64,000 nucleotides of DNA from Pontibacter fetidus (GCF_010119545.1 NZ_JAAEAA010000015.1:1-64000); one strand, 5' to 3'. Counted from the first letter of the stretch, positions 26,339 through 35,469 are shown. Numbers and translations are program-made. The notes: a model not told the origin generated them from the sequence alone.

Positions 26339-26719
26339 ATGAAAACCATCATCGCCATAACTTTAGCCGGATTTTTTAGCTGCGCACAGCCACAAGAGCA
26401 AGGCACTGCCGTTAAAACCCTGACTCCTACCGAGTATAAAGAGAAAGCAAGCAAAGAAGGCGTACTGGTTGATGTACGCACCCCCGAAGAGTTTGCGGCC
26501 GGCCACCTCACCGAAGCTTCCAACTCAAATTTTCTGGATGGTACCTTTGCCGAAAGCATAAAAGGCTGGGATAAAGAAAAGACCTATTATCTTTACTGCG
26601 CAAGTGGCAACCGAAGCGGAAAAGCAGCAAAACTGATGCACGAAGCCGGATTTAAGAACGTGTACAATATTGGTGGTTACCAGGGCCTGAAAAGTGCCGG
26701 CTTACCAACCAAAGAGTAA
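26339..26719 (+). CDS. Single-domain rhodanese lipoprotein
   Basis: The 126-residue protein starts with a lipoprotein signal (MKTIIAITLAGFFSC, Cys15) and is a single rhodanese domain: VLVDVRTPEEFAAGHLTEASN, then the active loop with Cys87 in YCASGNRSGKAA, and VYNIGGYQGLKSAGLP. It moves sulfane sulfur from a donor to an acceptor, here on the periplasmic side of a membrane. It lies 52 bp before the MBL/rhodanese fusion and downstream of the ArsR gene, which fits a sulfide/persulfide response group. Confidence 0.9.
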   Translation: MKTIIAITLAGFFSCAQPQEQGTAVKTLTPTEYKEKASKEGVLVDVRTPEEFAAGHLTEASNSNFLDGTFAESIKGWDKEKTYYLYCASGNRSGKAAKLMHEAGFKNVYNIGGYQGLKSAGLPTKE

Positions 26720-26771
26720 CACGTATCAGCCGCTGCTTAACTATAGTATCAACCACATTACCCCAACTTTT

Positions 26772-28115
26772 ATGAAGATCGAGCAATTCTACGATAAAGG
26801 ATTGGCCCATGCCAGCTATGCTATACTTAGCGAAGGCAAAATAGCGCTTGTAGACCCAGCACGCGATCCGCAGCCTTACTACGATTTTGCAAAAGAACAC
26901 AACGCCGCTATAGTTGCCGTTTTTGAGACACACCCGCACGCCGACTTTGTTAGCTCGCATGTAGAGATCGCTAAAAAAACCGGCGCTACCATTTATGTAA
27001 GCAAATTATTGGGCGCTGACTACGAGCACCAGTCTTTTGATGATGGCGACGAACTAAAACTGGGCAAACTTACCCTGCGCGCCCTTAACACGCCTGGCCA
27101 CTCCCCTGACTCGGTAACGATACTTTTGCTGGATGAGCAAGGTAAACAACACGCAGCCTTTACCGGAGATGCCCTGTTTGTAGGTGACGTTGGCCGCCCC
27201 GACCTGCGCGAAAACGTAGGCAACATGACAGCCAAGCGCGAAGAACTGGCCCGCCAGATGTACCACACCACCAACAACGTTTTCAAGAAACTGAACGAAG
27301 AAGTGCTGGTTTACCCTGCCCACGGGGCCGGCTCGCTTTGCGGTAAAAACCTGAGCCCCGACACGTTCTCAACTATAGGCCGCGAAAAAAGCACCAACTA
27401 TGCGTTGCAGGATATGAGCGAAGGCGATTTCATTAAAACCCTGCTCGAAGACCAGCCCTTTATACCGAAGTATTTTGGCCACGATGTAAGCATGAACAAA
27501 GCAGGCGCTACAAGTTTTGAGGAAAGTATAAAAGCGGTACCTCGCCTGGCACCAGACGCAACCCTGGAAGAAGGCATACTTATAGTTGACACCCGTCCGC
27601 AGGCACAGTATAAGCAAGGCCATTTGCCAAACAGCATAAACATACAGGAAGGCGGCAAATTTGAGACCTGGCTGGGTTCTATAGTTGGCCCCGGCGAAAC
27701 GTTTTACCTGATTGCTGAGAACGAAGCCGTATTAAACTCGGTAATTCGCAAATCGGCTAAAATTGGGTATGAAGGTAACATAAAAGGAGCCTTGCTAACA
27801 CCGGCTATACTTCCGGAAAAGAGCCAGCCAACTAACCTCGCAGACTTCACTAACAACCCGGGAAAGTACACCATAGTTGACATCCGTAACAACGGCGAAG
27901 TAAAGGCAGGTAAGATATTCCAGAACGCTGTAACTATACCGTTACCGGAGTTACGGGAACGCATGCACGAAATACCGCAGGACAAACCAGTAATGGTGCA
28001 TTGCGCTGCCGGTTATCGTTCTGCTGCCGGACAAAGTATATTGGAGCAAAGCTTTACGGTACCGGTTTACGACCTGAGCGATGCGATCAATTCATTTGCC
28101 GCTGTAGCACACTAA
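26772..28115 (+). CDS. MBL-fold/rhodanese fusion, persulfide-dioxygenase-like (CstB/ETHE1 relative)
   Basis: The 447-residue cytoplasmic protein joins an N-terminal MBL fold (about residues 1-240) with two rhodanese domains. The metal motif reads HPHADF, with HSPDS, GDALFVGDVGRPDL and PAHGAGSLCGK, as in ETHE1/CstB-type persulfide dioxygenases. The first rhodanese domain (GILIVDTRPQAQYKQGHLPNSI) lacks the active Cys (it reads IAENEAV), while the second has it in VHCAAGYRSAAGQS. It probably oxidises persulfide or thiosulfate-type sulfur. I start at the ATG at 26772 (MKIEQFYDKG); the longer frame adds 26 unlikely residues. A terminator follows. Confidence 0.88.
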   Translation: MKIEQFYDKGLAHASYAILSEGKIALVDPARDPQPYYDFAKEHNAAIVAVFETHPHADFVSSHVEIAKKTGATIYVSKLLGADYEHQSFDDGDELKLGKLTLRALNTPGHSPDSVTILLLDEQGKQHAAFTGDALFVGDVGRPDLRENVGNMTAKREELARQMYHTTNNVFKKLNEEVLVYPAHGAGSLCGKNLSPDTFSTIGREKSTNYALQDMSEGDFIKTLLEDQPFIPKYFGHDVSMNKAGATSFEESIKAVPRLAPDATLEEGILIVDTRPQAQYKQGHLPNSINIQEGGKFETWLGSIVGPGETFYLIAENEAVLNSVIRKSAKIGYEGNIKGALLTPAILPEKSQPTNLADFTNNPGKYTIVDIRNNGEVKAGKIFQNAVTIPLPELRERMHEIPQDKPVMVHCAAGYRSAAGQSILEQSFTVPVYDLSDAINSFAAVAH

Positions 28116-28136
28116 TTTTAAGGCATTTACACTATA

Positions 28137-28164
28137 AAGCCCGCCATTTTGGTGGGCTTTTTTT
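28137..28164 (+). terminator. Terminator after the MBL/rhodanese fusion
   Basis: AAGCCCGCC and GGTGGGCTT form a 9-bp stem (one G-U) followed by TTTTTTT. The spacer from here to about 28560 shows no gene I can support. Confidence 0.85.
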
Positions 28165-28562
28165 ATGTTATTTGTTTCAGATTAGGCCTACTCAAACTAT
28201 ACCTAGCGCTGTTCTATATTACTCCTATCCTGAGAAGGATTTGTAGCAAACCCTGGCGCAGACATTATTTCTGCCCTTTAACTGTAGTTCTGTATGAGTA
28301 GCAGTTTCTGTATCCAAAGTTCATGATAATTTCGGGGTATTTCGGTAACAAGGCACTTGTGCTACAGTTGCAATTTCTCTCCCCTAAGGGATTTTAAAAA
28401 CACCTCAACTCTACATAAAATACAATTTAAAACCTGCGTATTACCAGTGAGCTCTGATCTTAACTCCGGGATGATAGTTAAAAGTAGTTAAGCGCTATAG
28501 TTGCAATCTTTTTGCAGTAAAATAACCTAATACCAATACGTTAATAATCAACAAATTTCGCT

Positions 28563-28570
28563 TACTTTTG
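28563..28570 (+). promoter_or_regulatory. Bacteroidota-type -7 box before the 28629 gene
   Basis: TACTTTTG matches TAnnTTTG and ends 58 bp before the ATG at 28629. A -33 element at the ideal spacing is not clear. Confidence 0.35.
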
Positions 28571-28628
28571 AAAGTAACTTTACGACCTAATCTCCTGGTT
28601 GCTGCCAGTGTTGTTCGAAACCAAATCT

Positions 28629-29036
28629 ATGCCTTTCACTACGTATTATACATCAGCCTTTTATAAAATCGAAATCGATTTGAAAGGTAACCTGCTGCGC
28701 TCTGAATGGCTGCGACACGTAACCGAAGATGAACTAATTTTCGGCGCTACAAAACTATACGAAGCGCTCCGCGACACGAAGGTAGAACGGGCTATTGCCA
28801 ACGGTAAGGTGCTTGGTGCTCTTGGACCCAAGCCTAAAGACTGGATGGCGGCAGAATTTTACGAACTGCTATCGCAAACCAACCTTAAAAAACTGGCCAG
28901 GGTGTTGCCCGATAGCGTGTTTCATAAACTGGCGCTGGAGTCTGTTATTTCAAGAGCTGAAGCGCAGGGCAAAACCCGTTTTGATGTAAAAAGCTTTACA
29001 GACAACGAAGAAGCGCTGCGATGGCTCCTGGCCTGA
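28629..29036 (+). CDS. Hypothetical protein (135 aa), STAS/SpoIIAA-like
   Basis: I do not recognise this protein with certainty. Its layout (YYTSAFYKIEIDLKGNLLRSEWLRHVTEDELIFGATKLYEALRDTKVERAIANG, then KLARVLPDSVFHKLALESVISRAE and a final FDVKSFTDNEEALRWLLA) is like the small Cytophagales proteins of the STAS/SpoIIAA-like group, where the last element FxxxxEALxWL is typical. No signal or membrane segment is present. I start at the ATG at 28629 (MPFTTYYTS), because the upstream extension of ten residues is not conserved-looking. Confidence 0.7.
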   Translation: MPFTTYYTSAFYKIEIDLKGNLLRSEWLRHVTEDELIFGATKLYEALRDTKVERAIANGKVLGALGPKPKDWMAAEFYELLSQTNLKKLARVLPDSVFHKLALESVISRAEAQGKTRFDVKSFTDNEEALRWLLA

Positions 29037-29168
29037 ACTATAGTTTCAGAAAAGTATAATCTTCCCGTCTGGCTTACAAACGGCTAACTTCCTAATTCTT
29101 ATTATATAATAGTTGCCATATACCTATATTCTGATGTAACTTGAGTTCGGAATAGGAGAAGAAGAATC

Positions 29169-30401
29169 ATGCGCGTATTACACACCTCAGACTGGCACCT
29201 GGGCCAGCGCCTTGTTACCCTCGAGCGTACCGACGAACACCAGCACTTTCTGGACTGGCTGCTGCAGACTATAGCGCAGGAGCAAATAGAGGTGTTGCTG
29301 ATGGCCGGCGATGTGTTTGATACCGGCGCACCCTCCAACACCGCCCTTAAACTATACTATGATTTCCTGCGGAAAGTATGTGACACCTGCTGCCGCCATA
29401 TTGTGTTTATAGGTGGTAACCACGATTCAGTGTCTACGCTTAATGCACCCAAAGACCTGTTGGCCTGTATGAACATACAGGTAATTGGCGGCGCCACCCC
29501 CGACCCACTGGATGAACTCATCGTTTTGAAAGATGCAGAAGGAAAACCCGAACTTATAGTTTGCGCCGTTCCTTTCCTCCGCGACCGCGACATCCGCCTA
29601 TCCATACCCGGCGAAACCTACGAAGAGCGCGAAGCGCGCCTAAAACAAGGCATAGCCGACCATTATGCCCAGTTTGTGCCGCACGTGCAGCCGTACAAAG
29701 CGCAGCAAATTCCGGTAGTAGCCATGGGCCATTTGTTTGCAGCCGGCGGTACTGCTTCCGAAAGCGAAAAAGAGATACATGTGGGTAACCTGGGCCAGAT
29801 CGGGGCCGACCAGTTTCCGAAAGAGTTTGATTATGTAGCCCTGGGCCATTTGCACCGACCACAGCAGGTAAACAACACGCACCACATCCGTTATTCCGGC
29901 TCGCCTATTCCGCTTAGCTTTAGCGAAGTAAACGACAACAAAGTTGTTTTTATACTTGATTTTGAAGCTGGTAAACTGGCAAATTTGCGTGAGCTGGATA
30001 TTCCGGTTTGCCGTAAATTGGTGCGCTTTAAAGGCGACCTGGACAAAGTAAAACAGCAGATAGAGGTGTATGATAACAGCAGCTATAGTTTGCCAGCCTG
30101 GGCCGAGATACAACTGGAACTCAACGCTCCCCTGCCCGACCTGAACCAGCAACTGGAAGAAATCTTACAACGCAAACAAGACGAACTGCACCTGCTCATT
30201 CACCGTCCGCCGATCATTAAAAGAGAGCGCCAGACATTAGAGCAACAGACACCGGAAGAAGCCGACCTGCATACACTAAAAGAGAACGAGGTTTTCCTGA
30301 AACGCTGCCAAAGTGCTTTTCCTGAATCTGATCATTCTGAGCTAATTGCCAGCTTTAGTGAGCTGCTGGAATTGATGCGGCAGGAAGCATTTGAGAGTTA
30401 A
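29169..30401 (+). CDS. sbcD: Nuclease SbcCD subunit D
   Basis: SbcD is the manganese-dependent nuclease subunit of the SbcCD (Mre11-Rad50) complex, which opens hairpins and trims DNA ends in the cytoplasm. The 410-residue protein shows the calcineurin-like motifs in order: SDWHLGQ (about residues 7-13), GDVFDTG, GNHD, GHLFAAGG and GHLHRPQ, followed by the capping domain. Its natural partner sbcC follows 150 bp downstream. A REP-like hairpin (30467-30501) lies between them, which is unusual within an operon. This gene begins MRVLHTSDWHLG at ATG 29169. Confidence 0.95.
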   Translation: MRVLHTSDWHLGQRLVTLERTDEHQHFLDWLLQTIAQEQIEVLLMAGDVFDTGAPSNTALKLYYDFLRKVCDTCCRHIVFIGGNHDSVSTLNAPKDLLACMNIQVIGGATPDPLDELIVLKDAEGKPELIVCAVPFLRDRDIRLSIPGETYEEREARLKQGIADHYAQFVPHVQPYKAQQIPVVAMGHLFAAGGTASESEKEIHVGNLGQIGADQFPKEFDYVALGHLHRPQQVNNTHHIRYSGSPIPLSFSEVNDNKVVFILDFEAGKLANLRELDIPVCRKLVRFKGDLDKVKQQIEVYDNSSYSLPAWAEIQLELNAPLPDLNQQLEEILQRKQDELHLLIHRPPIIKRERQTLEQQTPEEADLHTLKENEVFLKRCQSAFPESDHSELIASFSELLELMRQEAFES

Positions 30402-30466
30402 AGAGGTTAAGAGTTTGAGAGTTTAAGAATTGTGGAGACAGAATCCTCTGCTTCTTTAAATGCACC

Positions 30467-30501
30467 AGACCTCGTAGCGTGCGCAGTTCCTACGAGCGTC
30501 T
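30467..30501 (-). repeat. 35-bp covarying REP-like hairpin, copy D (between sbcD and sbcC)
   Basis: On the minus strand it reads AGACG, CTCGTAG, a loop GAACTGCGCACG, CTACGAG, GTCT. It lies in the 150-bp gap between sbcD and sbcC, the only copy found inside an operon. Confidence 0.8.
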
Positions 30502-30551
30502 TGCCAGTTACAAAGTATAGTTCCAAGTAAAGTAAGCAATATCACCCCGTC

Positions 30552-33500
30552 ATGAAAATCCTGTCCGTCCGTTTCCAGAACCTGAACTCGCTGAAAGGTG
30601 AGCATGAGATCCGTTTCGACCAGAGTCCCTTGGTTGATGCTGGATTATTTGCGATTACCGGACCTACAGGAGCCGGAAAAACCACTATTCTGGATGCGAT
30701 AACGGTGGGGCTTTACGGCATGGTGCACCGCCATAACAACGATAAACCTCTCGACCTGATGACGCGCCATACTACGGAGAGCACCTCGGAAGTGGAGTTT
30801 GAAGCAAATGGCAAACGCTACCGCAGCAAATGGCAGATCAGAAGAAGCCGGGGCAAACTGGATGGCAAGATACAGGCCGTGCACATGGAACTATGCGACC
30901 TGGAAGATGAAAAACCGTTCGACCTGAAACCAAGCCAGGTACCGGATAAAGTTGCTGAGATTTCTGGCTTAGATTATAGCCAGTTTTTGCGTTCCGTCAT
31001 GCTGTCTCAAGGTGATTTCGCCCGCTTTTTAAAGGCTAACCCAAATGAGCGCAGCAGCTTACTAGAGAAGATAACGGACACAGGCATTTATTCCGACATC
31101 TCGAAATCCGCCTTCGAAAAAGCAAAGACCGAGCGCCTGAAAAAGGAGGAACTGGAACGCAAACTACAGGATAGCAAACTATTACCCGAGGAACAGCGCC
31201 AGGCTTACGAAGCAACTATAGCTGAGCTTACCGAAACCGAAACTATACTTACACAAGCTACCAGCCAACTACAGGAAAAACGCCAGTGGCTGCTGCAACT
31301 ACAGCAACTTCGCCAGCGTGCCGCAGACTACAAACTTACTTTGCAAGCGCAGGAAGAGAAACTGGCTACCCTGCAACCTGATTTCGTAAAACTACAGCAA
31401 CACGAGCAAGCCAACCAGTTTGTAAGCGAACTCACGCAAATAAAACTCGCCAACGGCCACCTGACCGAAGTACAGGCCCAACTGTTAACCCTCGAAAAAC
31501 AATTACCTGTACTGGAAGCAGAACTGGAACATGCCGGCCAAATAGCACTTGCGTCCGGTAAGGCACACCAGCAACAGGAAGAAGCTTTGCAGCAACTGGA
31601 GCCATTGTTGCAACAAGTACAGGAACTGGATCATCAGCTGAATACCATCCGCAACCAGTTTAAAACAGACAAGGAAGCATACCTGCAGTTTGAGGCTTTG
31701 CTGAAACAGGAAAAAATAACCCTGGAAGCAAAGGACGCAGAGTTGGCAACCATAACCCAAAAAGCCACTGCCCTGAAAAAATGGCTCCGGGAGAACCAGA
31801 AGCTGCAGGAGATGCGCAGTAACCTGCATGAGTTTCGGCAGGCTATAAAAGACCTTTCAGAAACCGAACGCAGCATAGCCACCCTCCAAAAAGAGCAACA
31901 AACCATACAGCTACAACTGCAATCGGAAGCCAATCGGTTGACAGCTATAGTTTCGGGGCAACAAACGCAGTTACAAAAACAGCAGGCCTTAGATGCCCGC
32001 AAACAGGAAAAGCTAACCCAGTTGCAAACTATACTTGCCACTAAAAGTATGGATGAGCTGGAAAAACTGGCCCAGGAGCAACCGCTGTTACTGGCACGTT
32101 TCGGGCGTTTGGTTGAGTTATCAAATAACTATAGTTTACAACAGCAAAAGGCAGCACAGTTAGCAAGTCAGCTACTTCAGTTGGAACAAACGATAGGTAC
32201 TAAAAAAGAAGAGCTCCAGGCTACCACATCAAACTATAAAACGGCCACCGAACGGCTCCAGGACCTGCAAAAGCTGGTAGCCCTGCAGCAACGCATACAG
32301 GAACTGGAACAGCACCGCCACGCCTTGCAGCCGGAACAACCCTGCCCGCTGTGCGGCTCCGAACACCACCCGTTCGTAGAAGGCAATTACACCAGCACCC
32401 TGACAGAGGAAGAGCAGCGACGCGATGCGCAACAAACTTTGGTTAAGGAGCTTGAGGCAACTATAAACGGCCTGCAACTACACCTTAACACGCTTCATAA
32501 CCAGCAGCAAAGTGCCGCTACATCTAAAACCGAAACCGAAACAGAGCTTGCGCAACTACTGCAAACCTACCAGCAGCAAAGCGAGGGCATTACAATAGCC
32601 ATTACCGAAACAGCCCAACTGCAGCAGCAACTAAAGGCACAGCACGAGGCCCTGGGCAACCTGAACCAAACCTTGCAAAATGCCCGCACTACAAGTCGCG
32701 AAATTGAAACTATAAACGCAGATTTACAGCAGCTCCGCGAGCAGCAACTACAAGCCAATGCCGAAAGCAGCAAACTACAGCAGTCAGAAGAAATGCTGAA
32801 AGCGCAGTTGCAGCGCTACAGTACACAACTACAGGACCTGCAGGAACAGCACCAGGTTTTCACGGAGACGGCACAGTCTTTTGCGGCAAACTATAGTTTA
32901 ACCTATAGTTCGGAACAGCGCCATAGTTTACTGCAACACCTCGAAACACAGGCCACTAATTATCAGCAACAACACGACGAATTTGAAGCCCTGCGCGAGC
33001 CATTTGTGCAGTTACAGGAGCAGGTACATAACCTTAAAGAGAAAGTAACAGAAAAAGAAAACGCACTAAAGGATAAGAAAACAGCCCTGGAGCAGGCACA
33101 TTTGCACCTGACAGAACTGAAATCGGAACGCAGCCAACTTTTCGGGGAGAAAGATGCACAGCAGGAGCGCCGCGCCGCCCAACACGAACTGAGCCTACGG
33201 GCAAAACAGGCCGAAGAAGCCCGCGCTGCCCAACAGCAAAAGCAACAGGTACTACAGGAGCAACGCCAGCGCCAGCAAGAATATACCAACACACACACCA
33301 GCAAAAAGTCGGAGTTGGATGCCCTGCGCGATGGCCTGTTACATGTACTGCAACAGAAAGGAATTGAAACGATAGAAGCGCTAAGCCAGATGCTGCTGGA
33401 ACGCGACGAAGCCGACCGCCTGGCAAACCTGAAAGCCCAGACCGAAAAGCACCTGACCGAGCTGCGCAAATCGTTGAGCGATGTGCAGCACGACCTGGCG

Positions 33501-34193
33501 CAGGCAGAGGCCAAAAACCTGACCACCGAAACAATAGAAACACTGCAGCAGCAGCTTACTTCCAAAGCAGAAGAGCATCGTAACTTAATAGCCCAAAAAG
33601 CCCGCCTGGAGCAACTGCTGGAACAGGACAAACAGCAACGCGAAAAGAACCTGGAACTGGCTTCGCAACTGCAAACACAGCAACACGAATGCAACCGCTG
33701 GAACCAGCTTGCTGACCTGATCGGCTCGGCTGATGGTAACAAGTTCAGTAAATTTGCACAGGGCCTGACCTTAGCCAGGTTAGTAGAACTTGCCAACCGC
33801 CACCTCCTAAAACTAAACGACCGCTACAGAATTCAGAAATCAGCGGCCGAAGACCTGGAACTGCTTATAGTGGACACCTACCAGGCCGAAGCCATCCGCC
33901 CGATGAACACGCTCTCCGGAGGCGAAAGTTTCCTGGTAAGTTTAGCGCTTGCCCTGGGCTTATCAGACCTGGCTGGCCGACGCACGCAAATCAATTCGCT
34001 GTTTATAGATGAAGGTTTTGGTACGCTCGATGCGGACACCCTCGATTCCGCTATCTCTACCTTAGAAAATCTGCAGGCCAGTGGCAAAATGATTGGTATT
34101 ATCTCGCACGTAGAGGCCCTGAAAGAACGCATCAGCACCCAGATCAAAATTCAGAAATTAGCAGGTGGGGTTAGTAAAGTAGCGGTAGTTTAA
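30552..34193 (+). CDS. sbcC: Nuclease SbcCD subunit C (Rad50-like ATPase)
   Basis: SbcC is the SMC-like ATPase partner of SbcD. The 1213-residue protein has Walker A GPTGAGKTTILDAI near residue 37, a long coiled coil rich in Gln, Glu and Leu on both sides, the zinc hook CPLCGSEHH near residue 600, and the C-terminal signature LSGGESFLVSLALALGLSDL with Walker B SLFIDEGFGTLD. It starts MKILSVRFQNLNSLKG. The coiled coil explains the long antisense reading frames in this region. Codon use includes many ACTATA triplets. No terminator hairpin is clear right after it; a repeat island follows. Confidence 0.95.
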   Translation: MKILSVRFQNLNSLKGEHEIRFDQSPLVDAGLFAITGPTGAGKTTILDAITVGLYGMVHRHNNDKPLDLMTRHTTESTSEVEFEANGKRYRSKWQIRRSRGKLDGKIQAVHMELCDLEDEKPFDLKPSQVPDKVAEISGLDYSQFLRSVMLSQGDFARFLKANPNERSSLLEKITDTGIYSDISKSAFEKAKTERLKKEELERKLQDSKLLPEEQRQAYEATIAELTETETILTQATSQLQEKRQWLLQLQQLRQRAADYKLTLQAQEEKLATLQPDFVKLQQHEQANQFVSELTQIKLANGHLTEVQAQLLTLEKQLPVLEAELEHAGQIALASGKAHQQQEEALQQLEPLLQQVQELDHQLNTIRNQFKTDKEAYLQFEALLKQEKITLEAKDAELATITQKATALKKWLRENQKLQEMRSNLHEFRQAIKDLSETERSIATLQKEQQTIQLQLQSEANRLTAIVSGQQTQLQKQQALDARKQEKLTQLQTILATKSMDELEKLAQEQPLLLARFGRLVELSNNYSLQQQKAAQLASQLLQLEQTIGTKKEELQATTSNYKTATERLQDLQKLVALQQRIQELEQHRHALQPEQPCPLCGSEHHPFVEGNYTSTLTEEEQRRDAQQTLVKELEATINGLQLHLNTLHNQQQSAATSKTETETELAQLLQTYQQQSEGITIAITETAQLQQQLKAQHEALGNLNQTLQNARTTSREIETINADLQQLREQQLQANAESSKLQQSEEMLKAQLQRYSTQLQDLQEQHQVFTETAQSFAANYSLTYSSEQRHSLLQHLETQATNYQQQHDEFEALREPFVQLQEQVHNLKEKVTEKENALKDKKTALEQAHLHLTELKSERSQLFGEKDAQQERRAAQHELSLRAKQAEEARAAQQQKQQVLQEQRQRQQEYTNTHTSKKSELDALRDGLLHVLQQKGIETIEALSQMLLERDEADRLANLKAQTEKHLTELRKSLSDVQHDLAQAEAKNLTTETIETLQQQLTSKAEEHRNLIAQKARLEQLLEQDKQQREKNLELASQLQTQQHECNRWNQLADLIGSADGNKFSKFAQGLTLARLVELANRHLLKLNDRYRIQKSAAEDLELLIVDTYQAEAIRPMNTLSGGESFLVSLALALGLSDLAGRRTQINSLFIDEGFGTLDADTLDSAISTLENLQASGKMIGIISHVEALKERISTQIKIQKLAGGVSKVAVV

Positions 34194-34231
34194 GGAAAAG
34201 CTTGTTAGCTATAGTTTATCAGGACGAGATA

Positions 34232-34266
34232 AGACGCTCCGAGGTGGCAAGCACGCTCGGAGGTCT
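34232..34266 (+). repeat. 35-bp covarying REP-like hairpin, copy E (left arm of an inverted pair)
   Basis: It reads AGACG, CTCCGAG, loop GTGGCAAGCACG, CTCGGAG, GTCT. It is an exact inverted copy of the hairpin at 34636-34670, so the two frame about 370 bp of repeat-rich DNA. Confidence 0.85.
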
Positions 34267-34344
34267 GGAAACCTTCCCGCTAACACTGGGGAGTTAGAGG
34301 GTTTGATTCTCAACTATAGAACTATAGATAAAACTATAACTATA

Positions 34345-34560
34345 GCAGAAAGTCCCCTATCGGGAGCAGGGCCGTTAAGTTCTGCCGAGAACTATCCCCT
34401 TGAGGGGATTATAGGGGTGTTATTCAGGACCAAAAAGCCAATTGTTAGCCAGTTTTAAATTCACCCGCTAATACAAACACCCCTCTGCGCTCCCCTCAAG
34501 GGGAGAATTTGCTAGAACTTAACGGCCCTGCCTCTTGGGAGGGGGCAGGGGTGGGTTAAT
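34345..34560. repeat. Cluster of GC-rich intergenic hairpins
   Basis: The stretch holds several CCCCT-x-AGGGG hairpins and the phrase ACTTAACGGCCCTGC, which resembles the window start (about 112-140). It lies between the two inverted 35-bp hairpins. I see no reading frame of note in 34194-34809. Confidence 0.6.
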
Positions 34561-34635
34561 TGGTAACTCTAAACTATAGTTAACCCAGATTTCTACTTAC
34601 GTCGAAATAACAATTTGTAGGCCCGTTGCTCAAAA

Positions 34636-34670
34636 AGACCTCCGAGCGTGCTTGCCACCTCGGAGCGTCT
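34636..34670 (-). repeat. 35-bp covarying REP-like hairpin, copy F (right arm of an inverted pair)
   Basis: It is the exact reverse complement of copy E at 34232-34266 over all 35 bases. Confidence 0.85.
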
Positions 34671-34809
34671 CGTGCCAATAGCGCCACAAACTGCCTGGTC
34701 AAAGCAAACCACCAACCCCAACATCTTAAATTTAAAATTACAATAACAAAAGATGTATTATATATTTTTATATATTAGCAGTTTCAAATATTTTCCATTT
34801 CAAGCTATT

Positions 34810-35469
34810 ATGAGAACATTTTTTACAAAGACACTGGCCTTTGCTTCGGCCGTAATATTATTGAGCAGCTGTGCGGGCAGCTACAAATCCATCACACCTG
34901 AAAACATGCATTACGAGGTAAAATCCGAAAGTAATGGTGTGGTATTACAGTACAGACTTGGCGTATTAGGCGAGCATGGCAACAAGAAGTATGTTAAGAA
35001 AGAAAGTAAGAACTTTATAAAAGTGGCTGCTGTGAAACTAACCAACAATACAGCTAACACAATAGATGTATCGAACGATGTAAAGTTTTTTTCCGGACCA
35101 AATCAGTTTTCTTCTCTTGAGCCTAAACTTGCACATGCAAGACTAAAGCAGAGTGTTCCAATTTATCTTTTATACACACTTTTAACCCCTCTAAGGCTTT
35201 CTGAAACAACCTATGTAAACGGGATTAAACAGGAAACAAGAGTTATATTCCCGGTTGGCCTTATCGTTGGTCCTGGAATTACGCTATATAATATGATAAC
35301 CGCAGGTACTGCCAACAACAAATTATTAAGTGATTTGCAAAAGTATAGCGTGTTAAACAAACAGATTGCGCCAGGCGAAACACTGCATGGTATAGTCGTA
35401 ATTCCGAATGGTGGATATAACCCGCTAAGTATAAAAGTTGGCGAAGAGGAGCTTCAGACAAAGCAATAA
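34810..35469 (+). CDS. Hypothetical lipoprotein (219 aa)
   Basis: The ATG at 34810 starts a lipoprotein signal (MRTFFTKTLAFASAVILLSSC) with lipobox LSSC; the upstream extension in the same frame is unlikely to be translated. The mature part has beta-rich segments (VLQYRLGVLGEHGNKKYVKKESKNFIKVAAVKLTNNTANTIDVSNDVKFF), a hydrophobic stretch (TRVIFPVGLIVGPGITLYNMITA) and a final GGYNPLSIKVGEEEL. I do not recognise a domain with confidence. It is lower in GC than its neighbours and follows a repeat island, which may suggest a recent arrival. Confidence 0.75.
   Translation: MRTFFTKTLAFASAVILLSSCAGSYKSITPENMHYEVKSESNGVVLQYRLGVLGEHGNKKYVKKESKNFIKVAAVKLTNNTANTIDVSNDVKFFSGPNQFSSLEPKLAHARLKQSVPIYLLYTLLTPLRLSETTYVNGIKQETRVIFPVGLIVGPGITLYNMITAGTANNKLLSDLQKYSVLNKQIAPGETLHGIVVIPNGGYNPLSIKVGEEELQTKQ

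Noticed and set aside
28165-28560. A riboswitch or small RNA in the 28165-28560 spacer
   Set aside because: I saw no conserved riboswitch box or strong hairpin beyond the terminator at 28137-28164.
32963-33796. 277-residue antisense frame in sbcC rich in Ser, Cys and Arg
   Set aside because: It is the shadow of the coiled-coil coding strand, where Glu/Gln/Leu codons read as Ser/Cys/Arg in reverse.
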